Positions 36,031 to 45,964 of a stretch of DNA of 64,000 bases are shown in pieces. The notes beneath the pieces are model-generated. The model worked only from the letters and a program-made list of their open reading frames with translations. It ran no database searches and had not been told where the DNA came from. Position 1 is the first letter of the stretch. Every line of letters starts with the position of its first letter. The translations under genes and the position numbers were made by a program. The DNA is from Enterococcus gilvus ATCC BAA-350 (GTDB lineage: Bacteria; Bacillota; Bacilli; Lactobacillales; Enterococcaceae): the NCBI RefSeq assembly GCF_000407545.1, contig NZ_ASWH01000001.1:1441501-1505500 (forward strand). Reading direction: 5' to 3'.

Positions 36031-37480
36031 GTTTGTATCCACCTTTCGTTTCCTCTACTAGGAGGTAGCTGCCTTCACGATCTTGTAAGATTTCTAATAG
36101 AGACTCTTTTAATTCATCTGCTAAGATTTCAACCACTCTTGGCCCACAAAAGCCACCCTGACAGCGTCCCATGCCAGCGTTGCATCTGCGCTTGATTCCA
36201 TCCACTGAAACGGGAGGAATAGGGGAGTGAGCAGCAGCTCTGATTTCACCCTCAGTGATTGTTTCGCAGCGGCAAATCACTCGACCATAGTCTTTATTGT
36301 CAGAAATAAGACTATTTTTTTCATCGAGACTGAGTTCTTGGAAAACAATTTTTTTACGAGAATCTATAAATGATTGTTTTTTATCAAACTTTTTTTGAAC
36401 AGATTTTTCAAGTAACGAGATACCATAAACAGCAATTGCGGGTGCAGAGGTGAGTCCAGGAGACTTAATGCCAGCTAAATCAATAAAACCAAAATCTGCT
36501 TCTTGTAAAACAAAATCATCTGTAGAATTATTTGCTCGAACGCCTGAAAAATTCCGAATAGATTGGCGCAAATTCAAAGCAGGAATCGATTTTTTTGCTA
36601 AATTCGCAACAAAATTTAAACCTTGGACCGTGTTGCCGGTATCTCTTCCAGTATCCAGTTCGTCTTTAAAGATTTTTTCAGAATTCGGCCCGACGACTAA
36701 ATTCCCATGAACAGTAGGGCTGATTAAAACACCTTTACCAACACTAGAAGGGCACTGGAAAATCACATGGTTGACTAGCGATCCTTCTGATTTATCTAGT
36801 AAATAATACTCTCCGCGATTTGGAGTAATTTCAAAATTAGGAGCAGCAATCATAGTATGAATATCATCTGAATGGATACCGGCGGCATTGAATACATATT
36901 TTGTTTGATACTGTCCTTGATTTGTTGTTATTTTGTAACCCGCTTGATTTTTTTCGATGGCCATCACACGGTTATTTCGTGCAATTTCTACACCGTTAGT
37001 TACTGCAGTTTCTGCTAATGCCAAACAAAATTCCCACGGATTAACAATTGCGGCAGTTGGAGCAAACAATGCTCCTAATGCATTTTCGGAAAGATTTGGC
37101 TCCTTCTCTAACAATGCTTTTTGATCCAATACTTCTAAACCGGGCACGCCATTCTGTACGCCCCGTTCATAAAGCAATTCGACGAGAGACAATTCTTCAT
37201 CTGAAAAAGCAACGACAAGTGAGCCGATTTGATCATAGTGAACAGAAAGCTTTTTACAGAGTTCTTTTGCGCGTTCAGCGCCTTCAACATTTAATTTTGC
37301 CATAAGAGAGCCTGGTTCAGGGTCAAAACCCGCGTGCATTATAGCGCTGTTGGCTCTGGTAGCGCCTAAGCTGACATCATTTTCAGCCTCTAATACTAAT
37401 GTCTTCAGGGAATACTTACTCAGTTCATAGGCAGTCGCGGCACCAACGATTCCGCAACCGATTACAATTACATCATACAT
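36023..37480 (-). CDS. GlpA-like FAD-dependent dehydrogenase with C-terminal BFD-type [2Fe-2S] domain
   Basis: This encodes 485 residues, start ATG 37480 after GGAGGAAAATCT. It has the DAO fold N-terminus DVIVIGCGIVGAATAYELS, and the motif GATRANSAIMHAGFDPEPGSL of the GlpA/L-2-hydroxyglutarate oxidase group. The C-terminus carries cysteines in ICRCETITEGEI and RCNAGMGRCQGGFC, a BFD-like [2Fe-2S] domain. The substrate is likely glycerol-3-phosphate or a related hydroxy acid, supported by the glpP gene upstream. With the two following genes it forms a three-gene operon. Confidence 0.87.
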   Translation of the reverse strand: MYDVIVIGCGIVGAATAYELSKYSLKTLVLEAENDVSLGATRANSAIMHAGFDPEPGSLMAKLNVEGAERAKELCKKLSVHYDQIGSLVVAFSDEELSLVELLYERGVQNGVPGLEVLDQKALLEKEPNLSENALGALFAPTAAIVNPWEFCLALAETAVTNGVEIARNNRVMAIEKNQAGYKITTNQGQYQTKYVFNAAGIHSDDIHTMIAAPNFEITPNRGEYYLLDKSEGSLVNHVIFQCPSSVGKGVLISPTVHGNLVVGPNSEKIFKDELDTGRDTGNTVQGLNFVANLAKKSIPALNLRQSIRNFSGVRANNSTDDFVLQEADFGFIDLAGIKSPGLTSAPAIAVYGISLLEKSVQKKFDKKQSFIDSRKKIVFQELSLDEKNSLISDNKDYGRVICRCETITEGEIRAAAHSPIPPVSVDGIKRRCNAGMGRCQGGFCGPRVVEILADELKESLLEILQDREGSYLLVEETKGGYKHA

Positions 37481-37525
37481 AGATTTTCCTCCTAAATCGT
37501 CTATTAATTCGAATTGACGTACGAC

Positions 37526-37585
37526 AAAAAAGAGTATAGTGAACAAGCACCAATGTTTGTTGGTGTTTGTTGCTATACTCTTTTT
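37526..37585 (-). terminator. Leader terminator hairpin, probable GlpP antitermination site
   Basis: Read on the minus strand, AAAAAGAGTATAG / CTATACTCTTTTTT brackets an inner CACCAA/TTGGTG-type stem and ends in a T-run, 46 bases before the dehydrogenase start. It lies between a promoter and the coding region, so it must be read through for expression. The adjacent glpP antiterminator is the obvious candidate regulator. Confidence 0.78.
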
Positions 37586-37611
37586 ATCTCTAGCGGTATT
37601 AAGTTACCTGT

Positions 37612-37640
37612 ATTATAACACCTTTAAAGGTGTTCAACAA
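37612..37640 (-). promoter_or_regulatory. Promoter with perfect palindrome in the spacer, before the GlpA-like operon
   Basis: On the minus strand TTGTTG (37635-37640) and TATAAT (37612-37617) are separated by 17 bases. The spacer is nearly filled by a perfect 18-base inverted repeat, AACACCTTTAAAGGTGTT (37617-37634), which looks like an operator. The promoter sits just downstream of the glpP stop codon, so the operon can be expressed without glpP read-through. Confidence 0.68.
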
Positions 37641-37648
37641 TCCTAAAA

Positions 37649-38218
37649 TCAAATCGACCAAAGAGCACTTGCGGTCGTGGAAATCGCAAGGGATCCAGCG
37701 CCTAAACCACCCATAATGTCTTCCTTATCTCGAATTAAGCCACCAACAATCAATGGTTTTTTTGAATGATGGACGAGTTCTTTGATAATTTTTGGAGAAA
37801 CGCTTGGAAGAATTTCTACTACATCCGCTTCTGTGTATCCTAATTGACGCTCAACGTTTTCCAATGCAGATGAATCTAACAAAAAGAAACGTTGGATCGT
37901 TAGCAGATGATGTCTCTTCGCGTGTCTTATAATAGAAGGTTTTGTGGAAATGATTCCATCAAAAGAGGTGACTTGTTTAATATAATCGATGGCCGTTTCA
38001 TCAGAAGACAATCCTTTCACCAAGTCAGCATGTAGAATAGCTGTTTTTCCCCGCTCTTTAATTTTCTTTGATAGATCGGCTAGTTCTAATAAATGAGATT
38101 GAAGAATAAAAATGACTTCCGCTTCTGAGTTTAATGCAGCATCAAAGTCTATTTGATTTTTTGTTGCAGCTATCACTGGTGAGGCTTCCAATTTTTGATA
38201 CAACTCGTGAATGTTCAT
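37649..38218 (-). CDS. glpP: Glycerol-3-phosphate responsive antiterminator
   Basis: This encodes 189 residues. The sequence follows GlpP: ASPVIAATKNQIDFDAAL at the start, ILHADLVKGLSSDETAIDYI, KPSIIRHAKRHHLLTIQR, and the C-terminal LIVGGLIRDKEDIMGGLGAG. It is a TIM-barrel-like RNA-binding protein that, with glycerol-3-phosphate, prevents termination in glp leaders. The following leader hairpin (37526-37585) is its likely target. No glpF or glpK is in the window. Confidence 0.9.
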   Translation of the reverse strand: MNIHELYQKLEASPVIAATKNQIDFDAALNSEAEVIFILQSHLLELADLSKKIKERGKTAILHADLVKGLSSDETAIDYIKQVTSFDGIISTKPSIIRHAKRHHLLTIQRFFLLDSSALENVERQLGYTEADVVEILPSVSPKIIKELVHHSKKPLIVGGLIRDKEDIMGGLGAGSLAISTTASALWSI

Positions 38219-38311
38219 CTACAATAACCCCTTATTTATTTTCACCTTTATTTTAACATGACATAAAAAGAAGAAAAAGAGATCTTTATAGGGCTGAGCT
38301 CTGAACGAATG

Positions 38312-38345
38312 AAAAAAACTACTCAACCTTTCAAAGCTGAGTAGT
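38312..38345 (-). terminator. Terminator of dmkB
   Basis: ACTACTCA / TGAGTAGT with a 12-base loop, followed on the minus strand by six T residues, 35 bases after the stop. Confidence 0.75.
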
Positions 38346-38379
38346 AAGAGGCATCTCGTTTTCTATTCTATTTCTCGGG

Positions 38380-39354
38380 TTAATAGGATCGTTCTACCAA
38401 TTGCTTGGTAACATTTTCGATTAGTTTTTTATTACCGCCATCGGGCAGCTCCTGAATTTCCCGTAAAGCTTTTTTTGTCAGCATTTCGGCAAAATCAAGC
38501 GCGCCCGTCATCCCGCCGGATATGGAAACATCTTTTGCTAACTGAATCAGTTCTTTATGCGTTAATGCTTCGGGATTTTTCAAATATGGACGAATAATCT
38601 CTGGCTGGTTGTCACGAGCAATGAGAAGGGGAAGCGTATAAATACCTTGTTGCACATCAGTCAATACTGGTTTTTGACTATTTTCTAAATCAAGTGAGAA
38701 GTTCAGTATATCGTCATATACTTGAAAAGCTAAGCCAATCGCTGATCCAATTCGTTTTGCGCGTGCTTGCAATTTCGCGTCTGCACCACCGAAATAAGCC
38801 CCTTCTTGACAACTAAGCCGTATTAGTTCGGCTGTTTTTCCGTTTATATTTCGCAGATAATCCCTAATCGTTTGATCAGGATTAAAGGTACAAGTCATTT
38901 GAGTTAGCTCACCTTGCAAGACTTTTTTCATTGTACGGGCGTTCTTCAAAAGAAAGGGGGTATGGCTCATAGATTCAGCAAGCAGTTCAAAATAACTAGT
39001 ATACATAAAATCTCCGGTGTAAACAGCAATATCTTTTCCAAATCGTGATTGAATGGAAGGCATCGCTCGGCGCGTGGGAGAGTCATCAATAATATCATCG
39101 TGGACAAGTGTAGCAGAATGCAATAATTCTAATGAAGCGGCAACTTTAACTAACTGTTCTTGATCCTTGTTCTCTCCAAAATCAGCGAAAAGAAAGAAGA
39201 GTGCCGGTCGAATCATTTTTCCTCCTGTAGAAGAAAATTTTGTGACGGCCTCTTCAATCGATTTATTATTAATAACAAGTCTTTGTGATATTAAATTTTT
39301 AACTTGCATTAAATTTTCTTGTATTTCAGGGTATTCATTCCAATAGTCTGACAT
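38380..39354 (-). CDS. dmkB: Polyprenyl diphosphate synthase (demethylmenaquinone side chain)
   Basis: This encodes 324 residues; ATG 39354 follows AAGGAG by 7 bases. Both aspartate-rich motifs are present: VHDDIIDDSPTRR (first) and QVYDDILNF (second), with GKMIRPALFF before them. It elongates isopentenyl diphosphate to the long-chain prenyl tail. It is encoded divergently from dmkA (the DHNA prenyltransferase) and ndh2, the arrangement known from the Listeria and Enterococcus electron-transfer locus, so I use the dmkB name. A cre-like site lies just upstream of the start. Confidence 0.87.
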   Translation of the reverse strand: MSDYWNEYPEIQENLMQVKNLISQRLVINNKSIEEAVTKFSSTGGKMIRPALFFLFADFGENKDQEQLVKVAASLELLHSATLVHDDIIDDSPTRRAMPSIQSRFGKDIAVYTGDFMYTSYFELLAESMSHTPFLLKNARTMKKVLQGELTQMTCTFNPDQTIRDYLRNINGKTAELIRLSCQEGAYFGGADAKLQARAKRIGSAIGLAFQVYDDILNFSLDLENSQKPVLTDVQQGIYTLPLLIARDNQPEIIRPYLKNPEALTHKELIQLAKDVSISGGMTGALDFAEMLTKKALREIQELPDGGNKKLIENVTKQLVERSY

Positions 39355-39366
39355 AGTGGCTCCTTC

Positions 39367-39380
39367 TAACAACGTTTTCA
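39367..39380 (-). promoter_or_regulatory. Candidate CcpA (cre) site before dmkB
   Basis: The minus strand reads TGAAAACGTTGTTA, one mismatch from TGWAANCGNTNWCA. It lies 13 bases upstream of the start codon, downstream of a TAAAAT -10 candidate at 39386-39391, a position suited to transcriptional roadblock. Confidence 0.5.
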
Positions 39381-39535
39381 AGTTTATTTTATCGCATGGC
39401 TGGTAGAAAGACTACTAGAATGCTTGATTAATCTTTCGTGAGACGAAACACATAAAACGTAAGCAAATCTTTTGAAGAAAAAGTATAAAAATAGCATAAT
39501 GAATAGGAAAAAGAAAATAACGAAAGTAGGGTGAA

Positions 39536-40438
39536 ATGACTTTAACCGTTTTCCTGGAACTCGTGGAATTTAAAGCGAAAACCGCGAGCGTCCTGCCTTT
39601 TTTTATTGGGATTTGTTTTAGCCTGTATAATTTTCACAAACTTCATTTAGGGTTAGTTCTGTTATACTTTGTCGCCATGTTCATTTTTAATATGGCAGTT
39701 GACATATTGGATAATTATAACGACTATCACCACGCGACGGAAATTCACGACTATAGAGAAAAAACCAATATTATTGGAAGAGAAAGTTTAGATATTAAAC
39801 TAGTTTTTCGGATGATGATCGGGATGATCATTATTTCAGCACTTATTGGAGTCGGTTTGACGTTAGTAGTTGGATGGCCTTTTTTATTGATGGGGTTATT
39901 TTGTTATGGGGTCGGAATCTTTTATTCTTCCGGTCCCAAACCTTTATCGAGCCTTCCACTAGGTGAAGTTTTTTCGGGATTCACTATGGGATTTATGATC
40001 ACTTGTTTGTGTGTTTATTTAAATACGTACGAGGTATTTCAATGGAATTTTACTAATATCACTGCTATTTTTTTGATTTCCTTACCTAATACGTTGTGGA
40101 TCGCAAATTTGATGCTAGCGAACAATATCTGTGATTTAGAAGAAGACGAAATGAACAATCGCTTTACTTTGGTCCATTATTTAGGAAAAAGACGTGCAAT
40201 CCGTTTATTCGAGATAATGAACTTGGCTGCTTTTTTAGCCATCTTGCTATCGGTGATTTTAGGAATCGCCCCGTGGTCAATGCTGGGGACATTTTTAGTT
40301 GCACCATTTATTTATCACCAGATACAATTATTTCTTGCTAAACAAGTGAAACGGGAGACGTTCATTTGTGCAGTAAGAATTTTAGCGGTAGGGGCTGCCG
40401 CACAAGTCATCAGCTTTGCATTGACGTTTCTATTTTAA
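39536..40438 (+). CDS. dmkA: 1,4-dihydroxy-2-naphthoate prenyltransferase (MenA-like)
   Basis: This encodes 300 residues. Nine or so membrane segments surround the UbiA motifs NMAVDILDNYNDYHH (first, near residue 60) and NNICDLEEDEMNNRFTLVHYLG (second, near residue 200), which bind Mg-prenyl diphosphate. It joins the polyprenyl tail to dihydroxynaphthoate, giving demethylmenaquinone. It starts a two-gene operon with ndh2 (gap 15 bases) and is divergent from dmkB. Confidence 0.87.
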   Translation: MTLTVFLELVEFKAKTASVLPFFIGICFSLYNFHKLHLGLVLLYFVAMFIFNMAVDILDNYNDYHHATEIHDYREKTNIIGRESLDIKLVFRMMIGMIIISALIGVGLTLVVGWPFLLMGLFCYGVGIFYSSGPKPLSSLPLGEVFSGFTMGFMITCLCVYLNTYEVFQWNFTNITAIFLISLPNTLWIANLMLANNICDLEEDEMNNRFTLVHYLGKRRAIRLFEIMNLAAFLAILLSVILGIAPWSMLGTFLVAPFIYHQIQLFLAKQVKRETFICAVRILAVGAAAQVISFALTFLF

Positions 40439-40453
40439 GAGGGGGAGACAGAA

Positions 40454-41662
40454 ATGAAAGAAATAATTATTTTAGGCGCAGGTTACGCAGGATTACGCGC
40501 GCTGCATGTATTACAAAAGTCCGGAGCGGATGTGCATATCACGTTGGTGGATCGAAACGATTATCACTACGAGTCGACAAGTTTGCATGAAGTTGCAGCC
40601 GGTACACAACCGGACGAAAAAATCTGCTATAAAATCAAAGACGTTGTAAATTCCAATAAGACAACGTTTATCCAGGACACAGTAGAGAAAATCGATACCG
40701 AACAGAAACAGGTATATTTGGAAAATAAAACCCTCCAATATGATTACCTAATTGTCGCATTAGGGTTCCAATCTGAGTCCTTCGGTATTCCAGGTGTGAA
40801 GGAAAACTCCTTAGAAATGGTGGATGTTAGAACTGCCGATCAAGTGCATAAACACATTGTAGATCAAATGAAGAAGTACAAGGAAACTAAAAACGAAGAA
40901 TATCTCCGTATCGTTGTTTGTGGTGCTGGTTTTACCGGTATCGAGTTGGTAGGGGCTTTGGTGGAAGGCAGCAAGGCTTTTGCTGATATTGCTGGAGTAA
41001 AACCTGAAGAAATTCAAATTTATTGTGTCGAAGCAGTGGACAAAATTTTACCAATGTTTAGCGAGAAACTTGGCAAGTATTGTATTGATCATTTGAATAA
41101 GTGGGATGTTAAGCTGCTTACAGGAAAACCAATCAAGAAAGTTGAACCCGGTGCTGTAATTTACCAAAATTCAAAAGATAATGAAAATGATTTAGTAGCT
41201 CTAAATGCGAAAACAATTATTTGGACAACGGGTGTCAGCGGCAGTCAAGTCATTGGCGAGTCTGGATTTGAAGAGCGTCGTGGTCGAGTAATGGTGAATC
41301 CAAACTTGACTGATCCAAAACATGATGACGTTTATTTGCTAGGTGATGTTTCAGCAGTTATGGACCCTGCTAGTAATCGTCCTTATCCAACCACAGCGCA
41401 AATCGCTTTGGCGATGGGATCATACGCTGGAAAAGATATCTTGAATCAATTAAAAGGACAGCCTAGCAAACCATTCTCGTTTAAGTCATTAGGATCTGTA
41501 GCTTCAATAGGAAATACGCATGCATTTGGCGTTGTTGGAAAAACAGAAGTTACTGCCTATCCAGCGTCATTCATTAAAAAGGCGATCATGGACCGCTCAT
41601 TGTATGAAACAGGTGGCGTCAAAGAGGTTATGGCTAAAGGACGTTTTGATTTTTACCATTAA
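40454..41662 (+). CDS. ndh2: Type II NADH:quinone oxidoreductase (NDH-2)
   Basis: This encodes 402 residues after GAGGGGGAG. It has FAD motif IIILGAGYAGLRALHVL, NADH motif RIVVCGAGFTGIELVGALVEG, and the conserved DVYLLGDVSAVMDP plus PYPTTAQIALAMG. The C-terminus is amphipathic and probably holds the enzyme on the inner membrane. It transfers electrons from NADH to demethylmenaquinone without pumping protons, and matches the NDH-2 encoded in flavin-based extracellular electron transfer loci. Confidence 0.9.
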   Translation: MKEIIILGAGYAGLRALHVLQKSGADVHITLVDRNDYHYESTSLHEVAAGTQPDEKICYKIKDVVNSNKTTFIQDTVEKIDTEQKQVYLENKTLQYDYLIVALGFQSESFGIPGVKENSLEMVDVRTADQVHKHIVDQMKKYKETKNEEYLRIVVCGAGFTGIELVGALVEGSKAFADIAGVKPEEIQIYCVEAVDKILPMFSEKLGKYCIDHLNKWDVKLLTGKPIKKVEPGAVIYQNSKDNENDLVALNAKTIIWTTGVSGSQVIGESGFEERRGRVMVNPNLTDPKHDDVYLLGDVSAVMDPASNRPYPTTAQIALAMGSYAGKDILNQLKGQPSKPFSFKSLGSVASIGNTHAFGVVGKTEVTAYPASFIKKAIMDRSLYETGGVKEVMAKGRFDFYH

Positions 41663-41681
41663 GTCGATAATTAAGGCAAGT

Positions 41682-41713
41682 AAAAAAACACTCGAAAATT
41701 TCGAGTGTTTTTT
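41682..41713. terminator. Bidirectional terminator between ndh2 and trpS
   Basis: AAAAAACACTCGAAA / TTTCGAGTGTTTTTT, a perfect palindromic stem between convergent genes. Confidence 0.9.
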
Positions 41714-41715
41714 GT

Positions 41716-42932
<1,217 letters not shown>

Positions 42933-42985
42933 TAAACCTACATTGGAAAAATTAGAATACGATAAGGAAAAAGAGGTGGCTTGAC

Positions 42986-43723
42986 ATGCCAATGGTCGAA
43001 TTTAAGCATGTAGAGAAATACTATGGAAAGTTTCATGCCTTAAAAAATATTAACCTGTCTTTTGAAAAAGGTGAGGTCGTAGTAGTTATCGGACCTTCTG
43101 GTTCAGGAAAGAGTACCATGCTTCGATGCATTAATGGTTTAGAAGATATCTCTTCCGGCGAGTTACTAGTGAATGACAAAAATTTACATAGTAAAGAAGT
43201 TAAATTAAAAGACATTCGAAAAAATATAGGAATGGTCTTTCAACATTTTAATCTTTATCCTAATAAGACGGCGATAGAAAATATTACTTTAGCACCTATC
43301 AAGGTTTTGAAGCAATCCTCTGATGAAGCAACGAAGAGTGCAGAAAAATTATTGGATAAAGTAGATATGTTAGATAAGAAGGATTCTTACCCTTCGATGT
43401 TATCTGGAGGACAGCAGCAACGGATCGCCATCGCTCGCGGTTTAGCGATGAATCCCGATTTGCTGCTTTTTGATGAGCCGACATCCGCACTCGATCCAGA
43501 AATGATTGGTGACGTATTGAATGTCATGAAAAAAATAGCACGAGATGGTATGTCAATGATCGTCGTGACTCATGAAATGGGTTTTGCTAAAGAAGTAGCG
43601 GATCGGATTATATTCATGGCTGATGGTGAAGTATTAGAAGACACGCGAGATATCAAAGGATTCTTTGAAAAGCCAAAAGAGGAGCGTGCTCAGCTGTTTG
43701 TCAGCAAAGTAATTAATCATTAG
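42986..43723 (+). CDS. glnQ: Polar amino acid ABC transporter ATP-binding protein (GlnQ-like)
   Basis: This encodes 245 residues, with GAGGTGG upstream. Walker A is GPSGSGKSTMLR, the signature LSGGQQQRIAIARG, Walker B LLLFDEPTSALDPE, and the switch histidine VTHEMGFAKEVADR. These are features of the PAAT importer ATPases. It leads a four-gene operon with a binding lipoprotein and two permeases. The substrate is probably glutamine or glutamate, by family. Confidence 0.9.
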   Translation: MPMVEFKHVEKYYGKFHALKNINLSFEKGEVVVVIGPSGSGKSTMLRCINGLEDISSGELLVNDKNLHSKEVKLKDIRKNIGMVFQHFNLYPNKTAIENITLAPIKVLKQSSDEATKSAEKLLDKVDMLDKKDSYPSMLSGGQQQRIAIARGLAMNPDLLLFDEPTSALDPEMIGDVLNVMKKIARDGMSMIVVTHEMGFAKEVADRIIFMADGEVLEDTRDIKGFFEKPKEERAQLFVSKVINH

Positions 43724-43733
43724 GAGGCGGCTT

Positions 43734-44564
43734 ATGTCGAAGATAAAAAAAATGATCTCCTTCCTTCTTCCGCTGCTGGTTATGCTAATGCTGTCAGGAT
43801 GTAAAGGAGAAAGCGTAGCGAATGAAGATATTGCTACACGAATTAAAGAAGAGCCAACAATTATTTGGGGAGTAAAGTATGACACTCGCTTATTCGGTAT
43901 GATGGATATCGAGACCCGAAAAGTGGAAGGCTTTGACATCGATATCGCCAAAGCCATTACAAAAGAGATTCTCGGTGAAAATGGCAAAGCTGAATTTGTT
44001 GAGGTAACCTCAAAAACCCGTATCCCATTACTTAAAAACGGGAACATTGATGCAATTATCGCTACTATGACGATAACTGAAGACCGAAAAAAAGAAGTTG
44101 ATTTTTCTGATATCTATTTTGATGCAGGGCAGTCATTATTAGTTAAAAAAGGTAGTCATATAAAAGATATAAAAGATTTGACTTCTGATGATACTGTTTT
44201 AGCTGTCAAAGGCTCTACCTCTACAATTAATATCCGGAAACATGCACCAGATGCCAATATTCTAGAACTTGAAAATTACGCCGAAGCGTTCACTGCATTA
44301 CAATCTGGGCAGGGGCAAGCTATGACTACGGATAATGCGATTTTATTAGGAATGGCTTCTGAAAATGATAATTATGAATTGACAGGTGGTGCGTTTACGA
44401 ACGAGCCATACGGAATTGCTATCAATAAGGGACAAGAGGTATTTTTAAAAGAAGTAAATGGCGCGTTACGTAAAATGCATGACAATGGTACCTATAATGA
44501 AATCTTTGAAAAATGGTTCCCTGCAGATGCGGAAGGTCGAGCGAAAAAGGGGGCGCAGTTCTAA
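43734..44564 (+). CDS. Polar amino acid binding lipoprotein (GlnH-like)
   Basis: This encodes 276 residues with lipobox LSGC (Cys23). The SBP_bac_3 fold is clear: WGVKYDTRLFGMMDIETRK, GFDIDIAKAITKEIL, NIDAIIATMTITEDRKKEVDFSDIY, and YGIAINKGQEVFLKEVNGAL. Aromatic and arginine residues expected in the amino acid pocket are present (RIPLLKNG; TITEDR). It delivers the ligand to the permeases encoded next, with AGGAGGCGG upstream. Confidence 0.9.
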   Translation: MSKIKKMISFLLPLLVMLMLSGCKGESVANEDIATRIKEEPTIIWGVKYDTRLFGMMDIETRKVEGFDIDIAKAITKEILGENGKAEFVEVTSKTRIPLLKNGNIDAIIATMTITEDRKKEVDFSDIYFDAGQSLLVKKGSHIKDIKDLTSDDTVLAVKGSTSTINIRKHAPDANILELENYAEAFTALQSGQGQAMTTDNAILLGMASENDNYELTGGAFTNEPYGIAINKGQEVFLKEVNGALRKMHDNGTYNEIFEKWFPADAEGRAKKGAQF

Positions 44565-45208
44565 TGGTACAATTATTTCAAACATTTTCTGGTGAATTTG
44601 CCAGCGGCTTTAAATTCACGATCTATGCTAGTTTATTAGCATTGGTTTTTAGTTTACTTATTGGAACACTTATGGCAATCCTGCAATTGTCTCATAACCG
44701 AATCATTCGTAGTTTAGCAAAGGCGTATGTCGCGTTCTTCCGAAATATTCCATTGTTAATCATTGTCATGTTCTTCTATGTAGTTGCACCAATGTATTTT
44801 TATAGTTTTGATGGTTTTCAAGCAGGAACAATCGGTCTGACGATATATACGTCTGCATTCATTGCCGAGACCGTTCGCTCTGGAATCCAAACTGTTCCAA
44901 ACGGACAAATGGAAGCTGGTCTGTCTTCAGGATTCTCTTACTCAGAAACACTGCGTTATATTGTGCTGCCGCAAGCATTTAAAATTGTGGTACCACCTTT
45001 AGGAAACCAATTCATTAACTTGATTAAAAATTCTTCTATTTTGGCGATGGTGGCAGGATTGGATTTAATGTATCAAGGTGATTTGATTGCGAGCACAACT
45101 TTTAATACATTCGATACTTACATTATTGTCGGTTTATTCTATTTAGTTTTGACTTTACCCTTGTCTTATCTAATGAATTACTTAGATAAGAATTGGGCGA
45201 AAGCATAG
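44564..45208 (+). CDS. Polar amino acid ABC transporter permease
   Basis: This encodes 214 residues; ATG 44564 overlaps the previous stop by 1 base. Five membrane segments and the EAGLSSGFSYSETLRYIVLPQA coupling loop are typical of HisM/GlnP-type permeases. It should form a heterodimer with the following gene, which has the same loop form. Confidence 0.9.
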   Translation: MVQLFQTFSGEFASGFKFTIYASLLALVFSLLIGTLMAILQLSHNRIIRSLAKAYVAFFRNIPLLIIVMFFYVVAPMYFYSFDGFQAGTIGLTIYTSAFIAETVRSGIQTVPNGQMEAGLSSGFSYSETLRYIVLPQAFKIVVPPLGNQFINLIKNSSILAMVAGLDLMYQGDLIASTTFNTFDTYIIVGLFYLVLTLPLSYLMNYLDKNWAKA

Positions 45209-45226
45209 AAAGGAGGGGTAAAAAAT

Positions 45227-45877
45227 ATGAATGGTGCTTTTTCATGGATTAATTTACGATTCCTTTTAGACGGTTTGTGGGTAACGATTCAAGTATCAGT
45301 GGTCTCAATTGTATTTAGTATGGTTTTAGGTGGCATTGCGGGAACTGTTCGATTTAGTAATGTTCCGTTCCTGTCAAAAATTGTAGGGATAATTGTTGAT
45401 ATCATTCGAAATTTACCGTTGTTACTAATCATCTTCTTCACCTATTTTGCTCTTCCGCAAATAGGGATTAAACTGAATATATTTTGGGCCGCGGTGGCAG
45501 CATTAACGATTTTTGAATCGGCAATGTTATCTGAAATTTTTCGCGCTGGACTCAACGCGGTTCCGAAAGGGCAAACCGAAGCGGGCATGTCTTCTGGATT
45601 GACTTACGTTCAGACGCTTATGGTGATTGTCTTTCCCCAAGCGTTTAAATCAATGCTGCCGGCAATTTTGAGTCAGCTAATTTCATTGATTAAAGATACC
45701 TCTTTGGCGGTAATTATTTCATTGCCGGAGCTGACACACAATGCTAGAATCATTTATGGACAAAATACAAATTATGTTATACCGATGTTTATTGCGATGA
45801 CTGCGATGTACTTTGTTGTATGTTATGTACTATCACTTGTTTCTAGCTTCTTGGAAACAAGTAAATATAATTATTAA
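45227..45877 (+). CDS. Polar amino acid ABC transporter permease, second subunit
   Basis: This encodes 216 residues with AAAGGAGGGG upstream. It has about five membrane segments and the coupling loop EAGMSSGLTYVQTLMVIVFPQA. It completes the importer with the three upstream genes and is followed by a terminator. Confidence 0.9.
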   Translation: MNGAFSWINLRFLLDGLWVTIQVSVVSIVFSMVLGGIAGTVRFSNVPFLSKIVGIIVDIIRNLPLLLIIFFTYFALPQIGIKLNIFWAAVAALTIFESAMLSEIFRAGLNAVPKGQTEAGMSSGLTYVQTLMVIVFPQAFKSMLPAILSQLISLIKDTSLAVIISLPELTHNARIIYGQNTNYVIPMFIAMTAMYFVVCYVLSLVSSFLETSKYNY

Positions 45878-45918
45878 AAAAGTGAAGCTCTCTTCATTCC
45901 AGAAGAGAGCTTCACTTT
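45875..45918. terminator. Bidirectional terminator after the amino acid transporter
   Basis: A 17-bp stem (AAAGTGAAGCTCTCTTC / GAAGAGAGCTTCACTTT) with a 6-base loop. T residues follow on the minus strand more clearly than on the plus strand, so it may mainly serve the minus-strand gene at 45965. Confidence 0.78.
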
Positions 45919-45964
45919 GTTCGTATTGGTCAATTGTGCTTGATGCTGATTGAGAAAAGTTAAC

